A stretch of DNA of 64,000 nucleotides from JBFLYC01 sp040756735 (GTDB lineage Bacteria > Bacillota > DSM-16504 > Desulfitibacterales > Desulfitibacteraceae). The stretch lies in contig JBFLYC010000019.1 of the NCBI GenBank assembly GCA_040756735.1, forward strand, positions 1 through 64,000, given 5' to 3'. Positions 34,924 through 43,841 of the stretch are shown here, piece after piece (the stretch's first letter is position 1; each line of letters starts with the position of its first letter). Made by a program: the position numbers and the translations under genes. The notes under the pieces are model-generated. The model saw only the letters and a list, made by a program, of their open reading frames with translations, had not been told where the DNA came from and searched no databases.

Positions 34924-35897
34924 AAGACAGCATTGAAAAGCTGAAAGGCAGCGGTTCCTGGTTGGCTCTAATGGGAAATCTGTTGAAAAATTATGGAATA
35001 ATTATAGCCTTCATAATATTTTTTGTGATTCTGTCATTCTTAAGCCCTGCATTTCTCACTCTCCGCAACTTGCATAACATCGTGGATCAATCTGTTGGTG
35101 TCGGAATTATCGCCTGCGCCATGACACTGGCCATTATCAGCGGCAACTTTGACCTCTCAGCGGGCGCCATTTACGCCTTCTCCGGCTCCCTGGCAGCTAT
35201 TATTGCAGCTAATGGTCATGTGGGGTTAGGATTTGCCATCGCCCTACTGGCTGGTTTTTCGCTGGGATTGTTAAACGGCGTGATTATCTCCGGTTTACGT
35301 GTCCATTCCTTCATTGCCACGCTGGCTACGGGTTTGATTATTCAAGGTCTGGCCTTACTTATGACCAATGGACGCCTAATCATTGTGAAAAACCCAGAGT
35401 TTGTTGTTATTGGCCAAGGATCTTTCCTTGGCATTAAATACCCAATTTTCATTTTTGCTGCCTGGATTGCTTTCACCTGGATCTTATTGTCTAAAACTAG
35501 ATTTGGGCGGGCTGTCTATGCCATTGGCGGAAACTCTGAAGCTGCCCGTTTATCCGGCATCCGTGTGGATTGGGTACGGATAATGGTCTTTGGTCTTACA
35601 GGTCTCAGCGCTGCCCTAGCCGGGATAATTGCGGTTTCCCGCATCAGTCAGGGGCAGGCGGATATGGGCAGTATGATAGAGCTGCAGGCTATAGCAAGGG
35701 TGGTCATCGGCGGGACCAGTATTATGGGTGGAGAAGGCTCTGTTTGGGGTACCGTTTTTGGCGTTTTGTTGATGCGGTTGATAGGAAACGGTTTTAATAT
35801 CCTGAATATATCGCCCTTTTATCAACGGGTCTTTGAAGGGGCAGTTATTCTTTTTGCCGTTGCCCTTGATAACATAATGAGGCAGCGGAGAAGATGA
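34911..35897 (+). CDS. Sugar-type ABC transporter permease (RbsC family)
   Basis: A 328-residue inner-membrane permease with 8-10 hydrophobic segments. Typical CUT2 motifs are present: GNFDLSAGAIYAFSG, then the long loop SKTRFGRAVYAIGGNSEAAR and the conserved ARVVIGGTSIMGGEGSVWGT. The start overlaps the ATPase gene, with GTGAGGAAA as ribosome site. A mobile repeat lies directly downstream, before the binding-protein gene. Confidence 0.92.
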   Translation: MSRVKDSIEKLKGSGSWLALMGNLLKNYGIIIAFIIFFVILSFLSPAFLTLRNLHNIVDQSVGVGIIACAMTLAIISGNFDLSAGAIYAFSGSLAAIIAANGHVGLGFAIALLAGFSLGLLNGVIISGLRVHSFIATLATGLIIQGLALLMTNGRLIIVKNPEFVVIGQGSFLGIKYPIFIFAAWIAFTWILLSKTRFGRAVYAIGGNSEAARLSGIRVDWVRIMVFGLTGLSAALAGIIAVSRISQGQADMGSMIELQAIARVVIGGTSIMGGEGSVWGTVFGVLLMRLIGNGFNILNISPFYQRVFEGAVILFAVALDNIMRQRRR

Positions 35898-35918
35898 TTA
35901 TTTCGACTGTGAAACTAA

Positions 35919-36071
35919 TACTACAGCGAAATTTGGCAATTAGCGAAGCCATGGGGACGGTTCGAGCGTCACAGTTGCGCAGCGAAGGTCCGAAGGGCAG
36001 ACGATGGAAACGTCCCAATGGCGTACCATGATGTAGCGATGTAACGAAACAAGTAACCTTTCGCTGTAGTA
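35919..36071. repeat. MITE-like inverted-repeat element, copy B
   Basis: A 153-bp relative of the 17.3-kb element in reverse orientation. The 13-bp terminal inverted repeats (TACTACAGCGAAA / TTTCGCTGTAGTA) are intact, flanked by CTAA and TTAA. The inner dyad CCATGGGGACGG is less perfect on its right arm (ACGTCCCAATGG). It fills most of the 306-bp gap between permease and binding-protein genes. It could act as a terminator-like structure within the operon. Confidence 0.75.
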
Positions 36072-36171
36072 TTAACTACAACGAACGAGCAAAATAACAG
36101 TATCTAAAGGGGGTGTTATTTCAAAAAAGAAGAGGAGGACACGCTGATAATCTGCTGTTGTTAGAAGGTTT

Positions 36172-36210
36172 TATGAAGAAATTAAAAGAGAGGAGGAATT
36201 TGTATGACTA
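36172..36210 (+). CDS. Tiny upstream ORF overlapping the binding-protein start
   Basis: ATG 36172 opens a 12-codon frame (MKKLKERRNLYD) whose stop TAA overlaps the fourth to sixth bases of the binding-protein gene. It contains that gene's ribosome site (GAGAGGAGGAA). It could be a chance ORF or a leader for coupled translation. No separate strong ribosome site precedes it. Confidence 0.2.
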
Positions 36211-37226
36211 AACGACATCTCGCATGGATTTTATTGGCTATCATGCTGACAAGTGCCTTGTTTTTATCAGCATGTGGGAAAAAAGAAGAACCCGCTGTAG
36301 GAGAACAGGATAAAGAAATCCGTGTTGCCATGTTTATTCTGGTACGGGCCAACGAATATGATGAAGCACGCATTAACGGGGTAGAAAGCAAGTTAAAGGA
36401 ATTAAACGCACGAGTTGACTTCTTCTCGGCCGAGTTTAATACTCAAGAACAAATAAACCAAATTCAAGATGCAATTACTGCAGGAGTCTATGATGCCTTT
36501 ATCATCCATCCCAATGACAGCAATGCTGTTGTACCGGTCATTGAGGAGGCTTTGGCACATGGCATTATCGTCATCGGTGCTGATGGGCCCTTTGGTCCTA
36601 ACACCCGCTCCCTGGAACCATATCCGAAAGGAGTTACATCCATAATTGGACGTACCGGCTGGACAACAGGTACCTGGTTGGGTAAAGCCGTTGTTGCCGC
36701 TTCGGAAGGAATAGATCAAGTAAAAGTTGCGTACTTGATAGGCATGCAAGTCCTAAGCATCGATCAGGATCGTTATGAGGCTATGGAGGAAGTAATCAAA
36801 GACTATCCAAACATTGAAGTAGTCTCTTTCCAGGAGGGTGAGTATAGGCGGGATATCTCCCGGGAAGTAATGCAAAATGTTTTTCAAGCTAACCCTGACA
36901 TCAACGTGGTGGTTTCCTCCGGCGACCAGATGACCCTGGGCGCTTACGATGCCGCTAAAGAAGCTGGCATTGAAGAAAACATCAGATTCATTGGTAACGG
37001 CGCCAGCCGGGAAGGCTGGGAAGCCATAAAAGACGGTAAGTTTTTTGCAAGCTATGCTGATATTCCTTACACACAAGGCCAACTTTTGATTGAGACTGCA
37101 GTGAAGGCTGTAAAGGGGGAATCGGTTCCTCCATACATCAATCTGGAAGATCAGAGGCCGCCCCTGCCTGCTGAAGGTCCAATTATCTACCAGCATAACA
37201 TTAACGAATTCAAAGCAGAGTGGTAG
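36204..37226 (+). CDS. Sugar-type ABC transporter substrate-binding lipoprotein
   Basis: A 340-residue periplasmic-binding protein of the RbsB/peripla_BP_4 fold. The signal peptide has the lipobox LFLSAC. IRVAMFILVRANEYDEARINGV is the first lobe, with DAFIIHPNDSNAVVPVIEEA, then VVVSSGDQMTLGAYDAAKEAG in the second. It delivers ligand to the permease encoded upstream. Ribosome site GAGAGGAGGAA. It is separated from the ATPase-permease pair by the repeat element and followed by a good terminator. The ligand is unknown. Confidence 0.9.
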   Translation: MTKRHLAWILLAIMLTSALFLSACGKKEEPAVGEQDKEIRVAMFILVRANEYDEARINGVESKLKELNARVDFFSAEFNTQEQINQIQDAITAGVYDAFIIHPNDSNAVVPVIEEALAHGIIVIGADGPFGPNTRSLEPYPKGVTSIIGRTGWTTGTWLGKAVVAASEGIDQVKVAYLIGMQVLSIDQDRYEAMEEVIKDYPNIEVVSFQEGEYRRDISREVMQNVFQANPDINVVVSSGDQMTLGAYDAAKEAGIEENIRFIGNGASREGWEAIKDGKFFASYADIPYTQGQLLIETAVKAVKGESVPPYINLEDQRPPLPAEGPIIYQHNINEFKAEW

Positions 37227-37252
37227 TAAAAAAGAAATGAACATGCTAAAAC

Positions 37253-37286
37253 AGGGTTGTTGGAGAATTCTCAACAGCCCTTTTTA
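37253..37286 (+). terminator. Intrinsic terminator of the ABC operon
   Basis: AGGGTTGTTG / CAACAGCCCT, a 10-bp stem with one G-T pair, followed by T5, about 25 bases after the binding-protein stop. Confidence 0.8.
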
Positions 37287-37361
37287 TGTTTGCATACTTC
37301 TATACCTAATGTTTAACCTTGCTGGCTGTGGAGCAGGACAATGGTTCTTAATAAAGCAAAT

Positions 37362-37390
37362 TTCACTTGCCCGTATAGCATAATTATGAT
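37362..37390 (+). promoter_or_regulatory. Sigma-A-like promoter of the toxin-antitoxin pair
   Basis: TTCACT, 17-base spacer, TATGAT, 44 bases before the antitoxin start. The -10 region lies in AT-rich partly dyadic sequence suited to antitoxin autoregulation. Confidence 0.35.
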
Positions 37391-37433
37391 AGATTATAGT
37401 CAGAATAATAGCATAAGAAAGGAGCCACAGAAA

Positions 37434-37706
37434 ATGAATATCAAGCCTTCTACAACAATCCGACAGGATTATAACGGCTTTTCAAAATTATGTCACGAGC
37501 TTGACGAGCCGGTAATACTTACCCGCAATGGTGAAGCGGACTTGGTTGTCATGAGTTATGAGGCGTTTAGACGTATGGAGGCCCGCATTAAATTGCAATC
37601 AAAGTTGCTGGTTGCAGAAAAGCAGATTGCCGAAGGTGCACAACTGCTTGAACATGATGAAGTCATGACTAGGATTCGGGGGAAGATCAATGCCGCAAAA
37701 ACATAA
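37434..37706 (+). CDS. Phd/YefM-type antitoxin
   Basis: A 90-residue protein. The N-terminal DNA-binding Phd fold is NIKPSTTIRQDYNGFSKLCHEL, cut here, then PVILTRNGEADLVVMSYEAF. A C-terminal helix follows that would wrap the toxin. The longest frame starts at 37341, but ATG 37434 has AAAGGAG and gives the family N-terminus. It overlaps the toxin gene by 17 bases, the usual arrangement. Confidence 0.85.
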   Translation: MNIKPSTTIRQDYNGFSKLCHELDEPVILTRNGEADLVVMSYEAFRRMEARIKLQSKLLVAEKQIAEGAQLLEHDEVMTRIRGKINAAKT

Positions 37707-38037
37707 GATCAAGTATACTCCTGCAGCAGTTGACGATATGGATGAGATTTTCTCATACATACCTCAGGATAATATCGCCATCGCAGAAATTATGCTGGAA
37801 AAGATAAACGAAGGAATAGCCAAACTAGCAGAGTTTCCTAATATGGGTTCAGTTTTATCTGATGAGGAATATACGATTATTCAGCGTGGATATCGCTTTA
37901 TTGTTGTACATCCGTATCTCGTTTTTTACAGGATAATAGACAATACTGTTATCATTCACCGCATATTACATGGCCGCCGGGATTACCTTCGTGAATTATT
38001 TGACCAATCTTTGCCGAGAAATGGCAGTGCCAAATAG
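37690..38037 (+). CDS. ParE/RelE-family toxin
   Basis: A 115-residue RelE/ParE-fold protein: KIKYTPAAVDDMDEIFSYI at the N-terminus, then LAEFPNMGSVL, the central strand YRFIVVHPYLVFYRI and the C-terminal VIIHRILHGRRDYLREL. ParE toxins poison gyrase and RelE toxins cut mRNA; sequence alone favours ParE. It follows and overlaps the Phd-type antitoxin gene. Confidence 0.87.
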   Translation: MPQKHKIKYTPAAVDDMDEIFSYIPQDNIAIAEIMLEKINEGIAKLAEFPNMGSVLSDEEYTIIQRGYRFIVVHPYLVFYRIIDNTVIIHRILHGRRDYLRELFDQSLPRNGSAK

Positions 38038-38193
38038 GGAAACGGCCATTTTGTATCCCCTGTACTTCTTGCAGAATGGCTAAGCAATCCTTTAAATGCT
38101 CCCGGGGGGCTGACTTCAAGCCCGTGGCCGGATCGTAGTTAGGAGTTGTTTAGATGTTTTTATCAAATTTGAAATCAAAGATTTATTCTGATT

Positions 38194-38679
38194 TTACTTT
38201 TGAACGTTTTTTTGGTGATGCTGCTCATGATAATTACCCCTGCTGCCCAAATAGATAATCACCAGGACAATAACTGTGATATTAGGCAGAGGCAACGCCT
38301 GGAAGCGGGGTGTATAGAGTTCTTTCAAGAGCTTGTAAAAAGTCATATCCACGCCGATTTTCCGGGCCCCATATAAAAAATTCCTGCTTTTCAGGCAACC
38401 AATGCCCAACGAGGATAAACCGATCAGCACGAAGAGGATTATCCTGAGATTTGCAGGAATAGCCTTGAAGCACCCGTACCCTTCTAACAAGTAGTAAAAA
38501 ATTGCTGAAAACGCGGCCATCAGCAGGCCGCCCGCCAGCAAAATCCCCCTTAACGCGCCTCCGGCATTGATAAATCTTAAAATGCTCTCGCTTTTGCCGA
38601 CGGCCTCTTTAATCAGCTTCAGGTAGCTAATAAAATATTTTCTGCTAGAAATACTATAGAATATAAAGTAATTAATTAA
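38194..38679 (-). pseudogene. Membrane protein remnant without a proper start
   Basis: An open frame of about 160 codons with three hydrophobic segments (GILLAGGLLMAAFSAIFYYL, LRIILFVLIGLSSLGIGCL, ITVIVLVIIYLG). The first candidate start is TTG 38541, inside the first membrane segment, and the frame continues upstream to 38679 without ATG or GTG. It is somewhat more GC-rich than its surroundings. I do not recognise the family. The lack of a start suggests a 5'-truncated gene brought in from elsewhere. Confidence 0.4.
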
Positions 38680-38731
38680 TCTACATTTAAAAAGTTAACT
38701 TTACATGTAGAAATGGAGAAGAAAAAATATC

Positions 38732-39121
38732 ATGGGTATTTCCAAGAAAATAATTATTGGTCTAATAATATTTACTGTGTTAGTTTCAATACCTTTTTTG
38801 TATAATGCTGCACGACAACAAGAAAGACCTGAAATAAGTCTGGATACCCCGGAAATTCAGGCTTTAGATGAAAAAAAATGCATTGAAGATACGGCATATA
38901 TGAGAGCAAATCACGCCGACTTGTTAGCTGATTGGAAAATTTCCGTAGTTAGAGAAGGTGAAAGAATTTATGTTGCCGAAGATGGTCAGGAGTACCTAAT
39001 GAGTTTGCAGCAAACTTGTTTGCATTGTCATTCCAATAAAGAGGAATTCTGTGACTCTTGCCATTATTACTTGGGAGCCCAGCCTAACTGTTGGAGATGT
39101 CATTTAGATACAAGAGAGTAG
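38732..39121 (+). CDS. dsrJ: DsrJ-type triheme cytochrome c, lone gene
   Basis: A 129-residue membrane-anchored cytochrome: one N-terminal transmembrane segment (6-24), then three CxxCH haem sites (CLHCH 96-100, CDSCH 107-111, CWRCH 120-124). The DsrJ-specific stretch KCIEDTAYMRANH has Cys50, the unusual His/Cys haem ligand. DsrJ is the triheme subunit of the DsrMKJOP membrane complex that links quinones to sulfite reduction. dsrM, dsrK, dsrO and dsrP are not in the window; the neighbours are a toxin-antitoxin pair and remnants. Ribosome site GGAGAAGAA. It could be a displaced or extra copy, or work with another partner. Confidence 0.75.
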   Translation: MGISKKIIIGLIIFTVLVSIPFLYNAARQQERPEISLDTPEIQALDEKKCIEDTAYMRANHADLLADWKISVVREGERIYVAEDGQEYLMSLQQTCLHCHSNKEEFCDSCHYYLGAQPNCWRCHLDTRE

Positions 39122-39190
39122 AGAGTAATCTCCGAAACTAATTTCCAGTAGTTAGACGAACACGTTTGCTAGCGGAAAATGAGGTGATAT

Positions 39191-39397
39191 TCAAAGAGAC
39201 AGTTGTTGATTGATGGTAAATAAAAACTGCTTACTTTTGTTTTCTCCTGTATCTACTCTCGTTTCAATCAGGTTAACGGTTCTGTTGTTATATGCAATAT
39301 CATTTGCCCAAAAACATTCTTGCCCTTTACCTTGCTCTATTTCTTTTAAGGTGTTAATTGAAACAGGCTGTTGTTCAAAGCTAGTAGTTCTGGAACT
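39191..39397 (-). pseudogene. Transposase remnant
   Basis: The minus strand encodes GQECFWANDIAYNNRTVNLI, then RVDTGENKSKQFLFTIN, ending at a stop at 39191. This resembles the segment of clostridial DDE transposases with ANDIDYNGRKVNVLE and a later RFVWITN. Only about 65 residues remain and there is no start. It fills most of the 305-bp gap between dsrJ and the copper-amine-oxidase-N gene. Confidence 0.45.
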
Positions 39398-39405
39398 AAA
39401 GCAAT

Positions 39406-39438
39406 ATTAAAAACTAGCCTTTTGGGCTAGTTTTTAAT
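39406..39438. terminator. Bidirectional intrinsic terminator
   Basis: ATTAAAAACTAGCC / GGCTAGTTTTTAAT, a near-perfect 14-bp stem with A and T tails. The stop codon of the minus-strand gene lies in it. Confidence 0.85.
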
Positions 39439-40560
39439 AGTTAAAGGAATGCTTATTTTGAACATTTTTGAACCATCTTCCATGCTTTCACTATACAACT
39501 CTAAAAACAGCTGAGTATCTGTCAAACCCTGGGGAATTTGCACTTCCTCTTCAAAATACCCCCAGTCTCCCATTGCGGCCGTAGTAAATCCGCTAAGCAG
39601 CATTTCACCTGTTTCGGCAATCAATTCATAGCTGACCGTTCCTTCAAATACACTGGCAATCCCTGTTATTTTAATATTTCCTTCAATTTCTTGGTCAGGT
39701 TCTGGGCTAAAAATGTTGATCCAGCCGGATGAGGCTGCAATGGGTCTATCAATCTCATCAATACCCAATAGACTCATAAAGTGTCTATCGGCATTATCTA
39801 CATCAACGAATCTCAGGGGCAGCTCCTTTTCCTCTATGATAATTAGATCATAGGGATAGGTAAGCGCCTGGGTAACCATTTCGTCTTCACCAGGTTCAAC
39901 TGATTTAACCCTTATTTCTAGGAATCCTTCACGGGCAGCTACTTCCACTACTTCAACTGAATAACCGCCTGTGGGTTTCATACCCTCAGTTATCAAGACA
40001 TATCTGCTGCCGTTAAACTGTTTTTCCTGAACTGCCGGCAATTCTTTCGAATAATCCACCCAGTTGGCAATCTCTTCAGGTAAACTCTGATGGTCAGGTC
40101 TATAAAACGCCTGTTTAGCATCAGGATCAGTAATGCTAATGCTGTGATATCCTTTCCACTGGTAATCAACATTATAACCTAGCGCTTGACTTACAAACCT
40201 TAAAGGCACATAAGTCCTTGCCCCTATAATTACAGCCTTTGTATCCATCAAGATAGGCCCTTTGGGAGTAATTACTTTGTCATCACCAATAACAACTTGT
40301 ATTTTTTCACTTTCAGATTTACTGATGGTAACAGTTTTAGTAGCGCCATCCCAATCTACCCAGTGTCCTAATCCTTCACTAATTGCTCTCAAGGGAATTT
40401 GAGTTCTTGATTGACTATCAATGAAAGGTTTTCCTAAACCACTAGCAATGGCCAATTGAGTATCATTGATAAAAATCCGTATGTCATTTTCAGCAGCACC
40501 TACAATTGTAGGGATAAACAATAACAGAAGCATAACGGCAACAATTACATTTCTTTTCAT
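39427..40560 (-). CDS. Copper-amine-oxidase-N / PrcB_C / Gmad2 domain exported protein
   Basis: A 377-residue secreted protein. The signal peptide is 1-22. The copper-amine-oxidase-N (stalk) domain spans about 25-145, with two IPLRAISEGLG- and VPLRFVSQALG-type repeats. A PrcB_C-like domain follows (about 185-260: YVLITEGMKPTGGYSVEVV). The C-terminal Gmad2 immunoglobulin-like domain (about 270-375: INIFSPEPDQEIEGNIKITG) is shared with spore-germination proteins. The protein likely acts at the cell surface or spore envelope. Ribosome site TGGAGGT before ATG 40560. No catalytic residues are evident. Confidence 0.75.
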   Translation of the reverse strand: MKRNVIVAVMLLLLFIPTIVGAAENDIRIFINDTQLAIASGLGKPFIDSQSRTQIPLRAISEGLGHWVDWDGATKTVTISKSESEKIQVVIGDDKVITPKGPILMDTKAVIIGARTYVPLRFVSQALGYNVDYQWKGYHSISITDPDAKQAFYRPDHQSLPEEIANWVDYSKELPAVQEKQFNGSRYVLITEGMKPTGGYSVEVVEVAAREGFLEIRVKSVEPGEDEMVTQALTYPYDLIIIEEKELPLRFVDVDNADRHFMSLLGIDEIDRPIAASSGWINIFSPEPDQEIEGNIKITGIASVFEGTVSYELIAETGEMLLSGFTTAAMGDWGYFEEEVQIPQGLTDTQLFLELYSESMEDGSKMFKISIPLTIKN

Positions 40561-40759
40561 GGCATACCTCCAGATGTTTTTTGAAATGCTTCAAGGTTAA
40601 CCTTTATATCCCTTTAGACGAAGAATTGCTGCGGCTTGTTCCTGCCTCAGGGCAATCCCCACATTTTCCCACTATATCTATATCAAACATGTTAAGCTAG
40701 TACCGGCCAGCTTGCTACTATAATAGTCTGTTTAATTTGCAAAAACAATAGATTAACTT
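40561..40759. other. Intergenic region between the RND gene and the CuAO-N gene
   Basis: It has a partial dyad AAGCT-ggccggtact-AGCTT near 40695-40712, without a clear T-run. A 28-codon frame (40604-40690, minus) contains KCGDCPEAG but has no ribosome site. I see no supported gene. Confidence 0.35.
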
Positions 40760-43700
40760 TTACCAATTTAAACTTTTGCTGTTACCCATATCTGCAATTC
40801 CCTGTTCAATAACAGTATAGACTATTGGAATTACTATCAATGTAAGAAATGTAGCAACCATAAGCCCGCTCATCAAGGTAATAGACATTGGTACAAAAAG
40901 GGCGCTGCCAGATAAGGCAAGGGGAAAGAGACCCATAACTGTTGTTATTGTACTAAGAATGATCGGCTTAAATCTCCTGTCAACCCCGGCTTTCACTGCA
41001 TCGGGAATACTTAATCCTTGTTTCCTGCTGTAATTGATATACTCAATTAACAGTATTGCATTTTTTATCACAAGTCCGGTTAAAGCTATTATCCCAAGGA
41101 GTGCGGTAAAGGATAATGGCTGATTAAACACATATAATCCCAGAAGAGAGCCTGTTATTGATAATGGTACGGTAAAAAGAATTATTAAAGGGGTTCTAAG
41201 TGAATTAAACTGAACTACTAGTAAAAAGTATATAAGGAAAATTGCCAGTACCGCATACTTTCCTGCATCGCCAAAGTACTCAATGATTTTTTCCCGTTCC
41301 CCATCAAAGGTTAGTCTTACATCTTCAATATCTAGTTTGGGCAGGATTGAAGATTCCAGATAGTTTTGGATATTTACACTGCTGTATGAGGGCATAACGT
41401 CACTTAAGACAGTCACAGCCATTTCCCCATCAAATTTAACTACAATTGGACGCTGGGGCTTTAGGCCAATATCTGCTATCTGCTTCAGAAGGGTTTTTTG
41501 CCCGGTGATTGATGACTTGATTGGAAAATTATACAGGTCTTCAACAGAGCTGATATTGCTTTTAACTAGAATATTATAGTTCTTTCCACGTTCTCTATAT
41601 ACAGAAGCGTCATATCCCTTTAGAGCTATACTCAGCTGGCTCTGCACATCATATTTGGACAAACCAATTTGACTTGCTTTATCAGTGTCCACAGCCACCA
41701 GGTAATCATACACCATATCAGGTGCATCATGCCTGACATTGATGGTGCCGGGGACACCGGCCAAACTTTCCTTAATCTTTTCCGCTGCATCAATAAGACT
41801 TTCCATATTATCTCCTGATACTCTCAGCCTCACGGGAGATACCAGGGGTTCCGACTGTTCGAGGAGTCTTGCAGTAACTTTCCCACCGCTAATATTCTTA
41901 TCAAAGATATCCTGCAGATGATATGCCAGTTCTTCATTAGATTTAAACCTGTTCCCTTTGCTTAAATCAACCCTGGCCATAATCTGTGCATAATCAGGAG
42001 ACTGAATGGGTTTGGATAAGGTTATATAAAATTTTGGCAGTCCATCTCCAATGGCAGAGACATAATTAATTATTTCTTCTTGATCCATCAATATCTTTTC
42101 TGTCTGTTCCACAATCTTTTCTGTTTTATTTATGTTGCCGGACATTTCTGACGTAATTTCAAAATAGATTATGTTCCTGTCAGCCTTGGGAAAAAACACT
42201 AGATTTAATTGCATACCCAAATAAATACTTGCTATAAATATGCATAAGGCTATTGTTAAGACAGTCTTTTTGTAGATTAATGTCCTGTTAATGAGGCCCA
42301 AAAAGAGCGTTGTTAACCGCATCTGTCTGCTAACCCCTGTGGATCCTTGATTAAAAAAAATATGGGCAAAACATGGTATTACCAGAATTGCAATAATAAA
42401 GGATGAAAATGTAGCAAAGATTACTGTCATGGGAACACTATAAATGTATTCCCCAGACATGCCGCCAATCAAAATTAAAGGTAAAAAAGCTGCTATGGTG
42501 GTAAGGGTGGAAGTAAACACCGGCACTGCTGTTTCTTTAGTGCCCTCAATACAAGCCTGAAGTTTATTTACCCTTTGATCAAGTTTTACCTGTATTGAAT
42601 CGCCCACAACAATTGCATTATCTACTAGCATGCCCAGTGCAATAATAAGCCCTGCCGTTGAAACTTCATGTACCTTAATCTTAAAAAAGTACATGACTAC
42701 AAAGGTCATGAGAATTGACAGGGGAATGGCAGTGGATACTACCAGAGAATTTTTAAAGTTCGTCCCCAGAAAAACTACTATAATAACTAGAATAACTCCT
42801 TTTATCAAGTTGAGTATAAAGCTGTCCACAGCCTCCTGCACATCGTGGGGTTGGAACAAAATCTTGTCTACCCTTACACCCTCAGGAATTTCATCAATAA
42901 GTTTTCCGAGCGCCTTCTCAACTTCCCTGCCGGTTAGTACAATGTTTAAATCATCAGCAAAATAGCCTGTTAACAGAACAGCATCATTTCCCATATATTT
43001 GATTTTATAGGAGTCTTCCTCAATGTTCCATAAAACAGTCGCTGTATCCTTGAGTCTGGTAACTGCACCTGTTTGCTTTGAAACATCGAGAATTAGATTT
43101 TCTATTTCCTTTAAAGAAGAAAACAATGCAGGCGTCATCACATTTATTTTGGTGGTGCCATCGTCAATGGCCCCTGATGGTATTTCCATGTTTTGAGCTT
43201 TAAGCATCTGCACTATTTCATCCATGGAAAGGTTATAATTAGCAAGCTTTTGATAGTCTACAGTTACTCTAACTTCTTTTTTCTGTTCGCCTGTAATTTC
43301 TACCTTGGACACACCCCGGATTCTTGCCAGCTCACGTTCCATTTTTTCTGCAAAGCCTACCAGCTCAGAAGAGGAGTATTTGTCACTGGAAAGAGCAAGA
43401 ATAACACCCGCTGTCTCAGCAAGATCAGTGTCTACTTGTATTGGCAGACACCCCGCAGGAAGCTGATTTTGAAGTTCTCGCATCTTCTCTCTTAAATCAG
43501 TCCATGCTTTATCTAGATCAATTTCATTTTCCAGATACAGCACGACAACTGCCACACTGTTCTTGGATTTAGATTCCGAATATCTGAAACCATTAATCTG
43601 CTTTACCTTGTTCTCTATTTCAGAGGTTACCAGCTTTTCCATATCCTCTGGAGAAGCTCCGGGATACACAGCAGTAATTAGAGCAATTGTTGTAGCAACA

Positions 43701-43822
43701 TCCGGACTTTCCTGTTTAGGGATAACATAATAAGAATATAAACCAAGAACAACAACTATTAGAACCAGAAAAATTGTTACTTTTCTATTCATAATAGCCC
43801 AATGTATTAACCCGCCGTTCAT
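40760..43822 (-). CDS. RND-family efflux pump inner-membrane subunit
   Basis: A 1020-residue AcrB/CusA-fold transporter with 12 membrane segments in two halves and two large external loops. TM4 has GLIIALGMLVDNAIVVGDSI with the proton-relay Asp residues, and the second half has IALTGLVIKNAILLIEYIN. In a Gram-positive it would export drugs or lipophilic molecules across one membrane with the adaptor encoded upstream. GAGGAATATCT precedes ATG 43822. Adaptor-pump order on the minus strand, 19-base gap. No outer-membrane factor is nearby. Confidence 0.92.
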   Translation of the reverse strand: MNGGLIHWAIMNRKVTIFLVLIVVVLGLYSYYVIPKQESPDVATTIALITAVYPGASPEDMEKLVTSEIENKVKQINGFRYSESKSKNSVAVVVLYLENEIDLDKAWTDLREKMRELQNQLPAGCLPIQVDTDLAETAGVILALSSDKYSSSELVGFAEKMERELARIRGVSKVEITGEQKKEVRVTVDYQKLANYNLSMDEIVQMLKAQNMEIPSGAIDDGTTKINVMTPALFSSLKEIENLILDVSKQTGAVTRLKDTATVLWNIEEDSYKIKYMGNDAVLLTGYFADDLNIVLTGREVEKALGKLIDEIPEGVRVDKILFQPHDVQEAVDSFILNLIKGVILVIIVVFLGTNFKNSLVVSTAIPLSILMTFVVMYFFKIKVHEVSTAGLIIALGMLVDNAIVVGDSIQVKLDQRVNKLQACIEGTKETAVPVFTSTLTTIAAFLPLILIGGMSGEYIYSVPMTVIFATFSSFIIAILVIPCFAHIFFNQGSTGVSRQMRLTTLFLGLINRTLIYKKTVLTIALCIFIASIYLGMQLNLVFFPKADRNIIYFEITSEMSGNINKTEKIVEQTEKILMDQEEIINYVSAIGDGLPKFYITLSKPIQSPDYAQIMARVDLSKGNRFKSNEELAYHLQDIFDKNISGGKVTARLLEQSEPLVSPVRLRVSGDNMESLIDAAEKIKESLAGVPGTINVRHDAPDMVYDYLVAVDTDKASQIGLSKYDVQSQLSIALKGYDASVYRERGKNYNILVKSNISSVEDLYNFPIKSSITGQKTLLKQIADIGLKPQRPIVVKFDGEMAVTVLSDVMPSYSSVNIQNYLESSILPKLDIEDVRLTFDGEREKIIEYFGDAGKYAVLAIFLIYFLLVVQFNSLRTPLIILFTVPLSITGSLLGLYVFNQPLSFTALLGIIALTGLVIKNAILLIEYINYSRKQGLSIPDAVKAGVDRRFKPIILSTITTVMGLFPLALSGSALFVPMSITLMSGLMVATFLTLIVIPIVYTVIEQGIADMGNSKSLNW

Positions 43823-43841
43823 AGATATTCCTCTCCCTTTG

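Noticed and set aside
38041..38160. Short ORF MAKQSFKCSRGADF... after the toxin gene
   Set aside because: Twenty codons, no ribosome site, no recognisable family; the region also carries a GC-rich stem and looks like debris.
40604..40690. 28-codon minus-strand ORF with KCGDCPEAG
   Set aside because: No ribosome site, low-complexity Ser-rich end, and position in a gap that likely holds a promoter. The Cys pair alone is not enough.
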